Source: an uncultured Parabacteroides sp. (GTDB taxonomy: Bacteria; Bacteroidota; Bacteroidia; Bacteroidales; Tannerellaceae). Taken from it: 37,101 bases of DNA. Numbering within the stretch: the stretch's first letter is position 1; every line of letters starts with the position of its first letter. Location of the stretch: positions 1-37,101 of the forward strand of contig NZ_CAJJWO010000050.1 of assembly GCF_905196875.1 (NCBI RefSeq). Reading direction: 5' to 3'. Under the pieces are notes generated by a model. It saw only the letters and a program-made list of their open reading frames with translations, ran no database searches and had not been told where the DNA came from. Shown here in pieces: positions 34,664 through 37,101 of the stretch. The position numbers and the translations under genes are program-made.

Positions 34664-37042
34664 TTAATTTCCTAAGTAGACACGAACCTTTCCGTAGAAA
34701 GCCCGTCCGGCACGTTGCAGGCTGAAGTTATCATACAGCTTCTCATCCGTGAAGTTACGGCATTCGAAAGAGATGTTGTAACGTCCGTTCTTTAGAGTGT
34801 AAGACAGAGACAGGTTGTGTGAGAACTGGCTTGGTACCAGATATTCCCCTTTATTCGATCCGATGATAGATGAATAATAGGTGAACTCATGCAGATACTG
34901 ATTGTCGTATGATACGGTCAGTGTATTGCCCTTCTCGAACAGGTTACGCCAGTAGAACGTCACGTCCGAGTCGGCAAAGCGGTAGGGCAGGTTCGGCATA
35001 CGTTGTTTGTAAGCGATGTTGTTCGCACCGCTACCGATGGCCGTCTTTTGATTGTCGCGTACGTTCATCTGTGTGAAGTTTCCACCGATGCTTAGCCAGT
35101 TACCGAAGCCGTAACGGGCGGAGATATTATACCCTTTGGTCAGTACTTTACCGTAGTTGATATAAGTCGCAGCTTCTTTTCCGCCACTCAGGTCGGTAAT
35201 ATTACGTTGGATATAGTCGCTGGTATTGCGATAGATTACGCCGCCTTCCGTATATATGGTATGTTTGCCGAATGTCCTGTTGTAGCTGATATTCACGTTG
35301 ATGTTGTCGCTGTTCTCCGGTTTGATGCTGAGATCACCCATCTCGAGGTCTTCGTTACCGAACATTTCCTCGATCGTAGGCAGGCGGTATGCCTTTTCGT
35401 AAGACAGCTTGGCTTGCAGGCCGGGCAGCACGAAATAGGTACCTGCGGCTCCGTATCCCATCGAGTTGACGCTGCGGGTGGTACGCACATACTCATCCTG
35501 TGTGGAACTGGTTGCCATCGGGCCTGCCACAAACTGGTTGTAGTATTTACCGAACACGGAGAGGTTCCAGTGTTCCGACGGCATCAGGCGGTAGGAGAGG
35601 CCGGAGATATTCTTCCGTGTTTCCTTGTTGATGGCATCTGTCATTTCCTCGTTGGTCAGTAGTGAGGTGTTGGAGCGGCTGAAGGTGTTCAGTACATGGT
35701 TGAAGGTGAACATATGCGCTTTGCCGATCCGGTAATTAGCTGTTAATGTACCGTTCCAGTTATTGTTGTCCGAACGGGTATGCTGGTAAGATTGTTCGCC
35801 GCGTGAATTCATCAGGTGCTTTTCGCCGCGCCAGTTATATTCGTAGGCGGAAGTGTCCACGTTCGTTGTCTGGTTCTTGTTGTAATTGACGGTCAGCGCC
35901 ACGTCTACCCCGCTATCGAACAGGTTGCGTTTGTTGTATTCGAGCGACGGCATCAGCGAATGGCCTTTGCGATGCTTCTGACCGTATACGGTTTTCTGGC
36001 GTACCCCCGTCTGTATCTCCTGATACATATTCGACCAGGTGAACCCGAACATCAGGCGGTCTGCCCATTTCTTATCCACCAGGCCCAGTTTACCGACAAC
36101 CGCCTCGTTGTGATAGGTATCGTTGAAACGTTTCACCCGTTCTTTTTTCTCTGTATCCAGGCTACCGGTTTCGAAGTCCTTTACCGGAGCATCTACATAA
36201 TAGTCGTTGTCCGAATAGTTCTGGAATGCATTGATCTCGTAGGCGAAACCATTATCGAAGGTCTGTCCGAAGTTTACATATGATTTATGTGTATTAAACG
36301 ATCCGTAGGAATAGGAAGCATCCAGGAACCAGTTACGACGCTTCTTGTTAGTCACGATATTAACCACCCCGCCGATTGCATCCGTCCCGAAGCCTACGGG
36401 AACGACCCCTTTGTATACCTCGATGCGGTCGGCAAAGTTGACGGGAATATTATTCAGGGCGAAAGAACTTCCTACCCCTTCCTGCGGCACGCCGTCGATA
36501 AATACCTTTACATGCTTTCCGCTGAAACCGTCCAGCATCAGCTGCATATCCGACCCTACGCCACCCGATTCACGGAGCTTCATCCCCGGAGCCTTGCCCA
36601 GTGCATCGCTCAGGTTTTTAGTCGAGTTCTGAAGCTCTTTGGTATCCACCGCGATGGCATTGAATGCGGACCGTTTCAGGCGGCTGACTCCGTTGGAGAC
36701 AACGACTACTTCGTCGAGTTCTTCTACCTGCGGTGAGATCGTCATGTTTTGTTTGATACGCTGGCCGTCGATCAGCCGGACTGCTTTCTCTACGGTCGTG
36801 TAGCCGATGGCGGATACTACCAGCGTGTAATTTCCTGCGGGCGCTTTCAGATGGTAGATGCCTTCTTCGTTTGTCGTGCCGCCGTAGTTCGTACCCTTCA
36901 GGTAAACCGTTGCAAAATCGACTGTTTCTTTTTCTGTGGATAATATCTTCCCCGAGATCATCGTCTCCCTTTGTGCATTTGCCGCAACAGCAAAACAAAT
37001 AAGGGTCAGCATGATCGTTAGTCCTCTCAAAATCGTTTTCAA
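34664..37042 (-). CDS. xusA: TonB-dependent siderophore receptor, XusA-like
   Basis: An outer-membrane receptor of about 792 residues. Signal peptide (LTIMLTLICFAVAANAQ), carboxypeptidase-like domain (MISGKILSTEKETVDFATVYLKGTNYGGTTNEEG), plug (ELDEVVVVSNGVSRLKRSAFNAIAV...LGKAPGMKLRESGGVGSDMQLMLDGFSGKHVKVFIDGVPQ...DRIEVYKGVVPVGFGTDAIGGVVNIVT) and barrel ending LYDNFSLQRAGRAFYGKVRVYLGN. No SusD partner; the DUF4374 gene follows, so the cargo is likely a siderophore. The start is uncertain: TTG 37042 gives a basic n-region (MKTILRG), ATG 37012 removes it, and TTG 37081 lies at a possible -7 promoter element. The full promoter is beyond the window edge. Confidence 0.88.
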   Translation of the reverse strand: MKTILRGLTIMLTLICFAVAANAQRETMISGKILSTEKETVDFATVYLKGTNYGGTTNEEGIYHLKAPAGNYTLVVSAIGYTTVEKAVRLIDGQRIKQNMTISPQVEELDEVVVVSNGVSRLKRSAFNAIAVDTKELQNSTKNLSDALGKAPGMKLRESGGVGSDMQLMLDGFSGKHVKVFIDGVPQEGVGSSFALNNIPVNFADRIEVYKGVVPVGFGTDAIGGVVNIVTNKKRRNWFLDASYSYGSFNTHKSYVNFGQTFDNGFAYEINAFQNYSDNDYYVDAPVKDFETGSLDTEKKERVKRFNDTYHNEAVVGKLGLVDKKWADRLMFGFTWSNMYQEIQTGVRQKTVYGQKHRKGHSLMPSLEYNKRNLFDSGVDVALTVNYNKNQTTNVDTSAYEYNWRGEKHLMNSRGEQSYQHTRSDNNNWNGTLTANYRIGKAHMFTFNHVLNTFSRSNTSLLTNEEMTDAINKETRKNISGLSYRLMPSEHWNLSVFGKYYNQFVAGPMATSSTQDEYVRTTRSVNSMGYGAAGTYFVLPGLQAKLSYEKAYRLPTIEEMFGNEDLEMGDLSIKPENSDNINVNISYNRTFGKHTIYTEGGVIYRNTSDYIQRNITDLSGGKEAATYINYGKVLTKGYNISARYGFGNWLSIGGNFTQMNVRDNQKTAIGSGANNIAYKQRMPNLPYRFADSDVTFYWRNLFEKGNTLTVSYDNQYLHEFTYYSSIIGSNKGEYLVPSQFSHNLSLSYTLKNGRYNISFECRNFTDEKLYDNFSLQRAGRAFYGKVRVYLGN

Positions 37043-37101
37043 TGTGTTTAATCTTTTTACCGTTATTAGAAACCGATGCAAAGGTCGGGTGAAAATGAAA
37101 G

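Overview
The window looks like chromosomal DNA from a gut-type Bacteroidales bacterium, most likely Parabacteroides or a close relative. The evidence is the gene families present: DUF4492 beside cydAB, a NigD-like lipoprotein, DUF5683, DUF4374, DUF5686, DUF6599, a very large DUF6383 protein and TonB receptors with a carboxypeptidase-like N-terminal domain. Promoters also follow the Bacteroides pattern (TTG/TTTG, about 19-20 nt, TAnnTTTG). No rRNA, tRNA, insertion sequence, phage gene or CRISPR array was seen.

Layout. (1) 1-2634, minus strand: a cytochrome bd oxidase operon (DUF4492, cydA, cydB; cydB is cut by the window edge). Its promoter is embedded in an inverted repeat. (2) 2923-5361, plus: a Tat-exported Gfo/Idh oxidoreductase and a DUF1080 lipoprotein, a plausible 3-keto-glycoside pair, ending at a clear terminator. 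(3) 5454-9176: two ECF sigma-factor modules facing each other. One is plus (DUF6249, sigma, small membrane protein). The other is minus (sigma, anti-sigma-like membrane protein, exported KYGN-repeat protein). They converge on a 160-bp inverted-repeat element. (4) 9310-12130, minus: a NigD-like lipoprotein, lpxB and surE. (5) 12131-16420: a long regulatory region with palindromes, then a 1061-residue exported DUF6383 protein that may be a surface-layer-type protein. (6) 16437-17038: a small toxin-antitoxin locus whose PIN toxin is broken by an in-frame stop. (7) 17216-23520, plus: a housekeeping block of parA, parB, a DUF5683 protein, a LysM lytic transglycosylase and a RelA/SpoT enzyme. (8) 23583-26462, minus: a TonB receptor with a CxxC plug motif and a His-rich membrane protein, separated by 22-nt tandem repeats. 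(9) 26654-28569, plus: a Tat-exported DUF362 protein overlapping a DUF6599 protein. (10) 28602-37042, minus: a xenosiderophore (Xus)-like operon. It has a TonB receptor, a DUF4374 surface lipoprotein, an alpha/beta-hydrolase resembling Fes/IroE esterases, a PepSY membrane protein, and finally a DUF5686 outer-membrane protein.

The most interesting system is the last one. The XusABC-type genes for using other bacteria's siderophores have a secreted esterase gene between xusB and xusC, overlapping xusC by 4 bp. This suggests capture, ester cleavage and reduction of a ferric siderophore by one operon. Other points worth a second look are the dead PIN toxin beside an intact antitoxin, the palindromes around the promoter of the large DUF6383 gene, the repeat element between the two sigma modules, the cyd operator cluster and the 22-nt repeats upstream of the CxxC receptor gene. 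All functional calls come from reading translated sequence and motifs; no database search was run.
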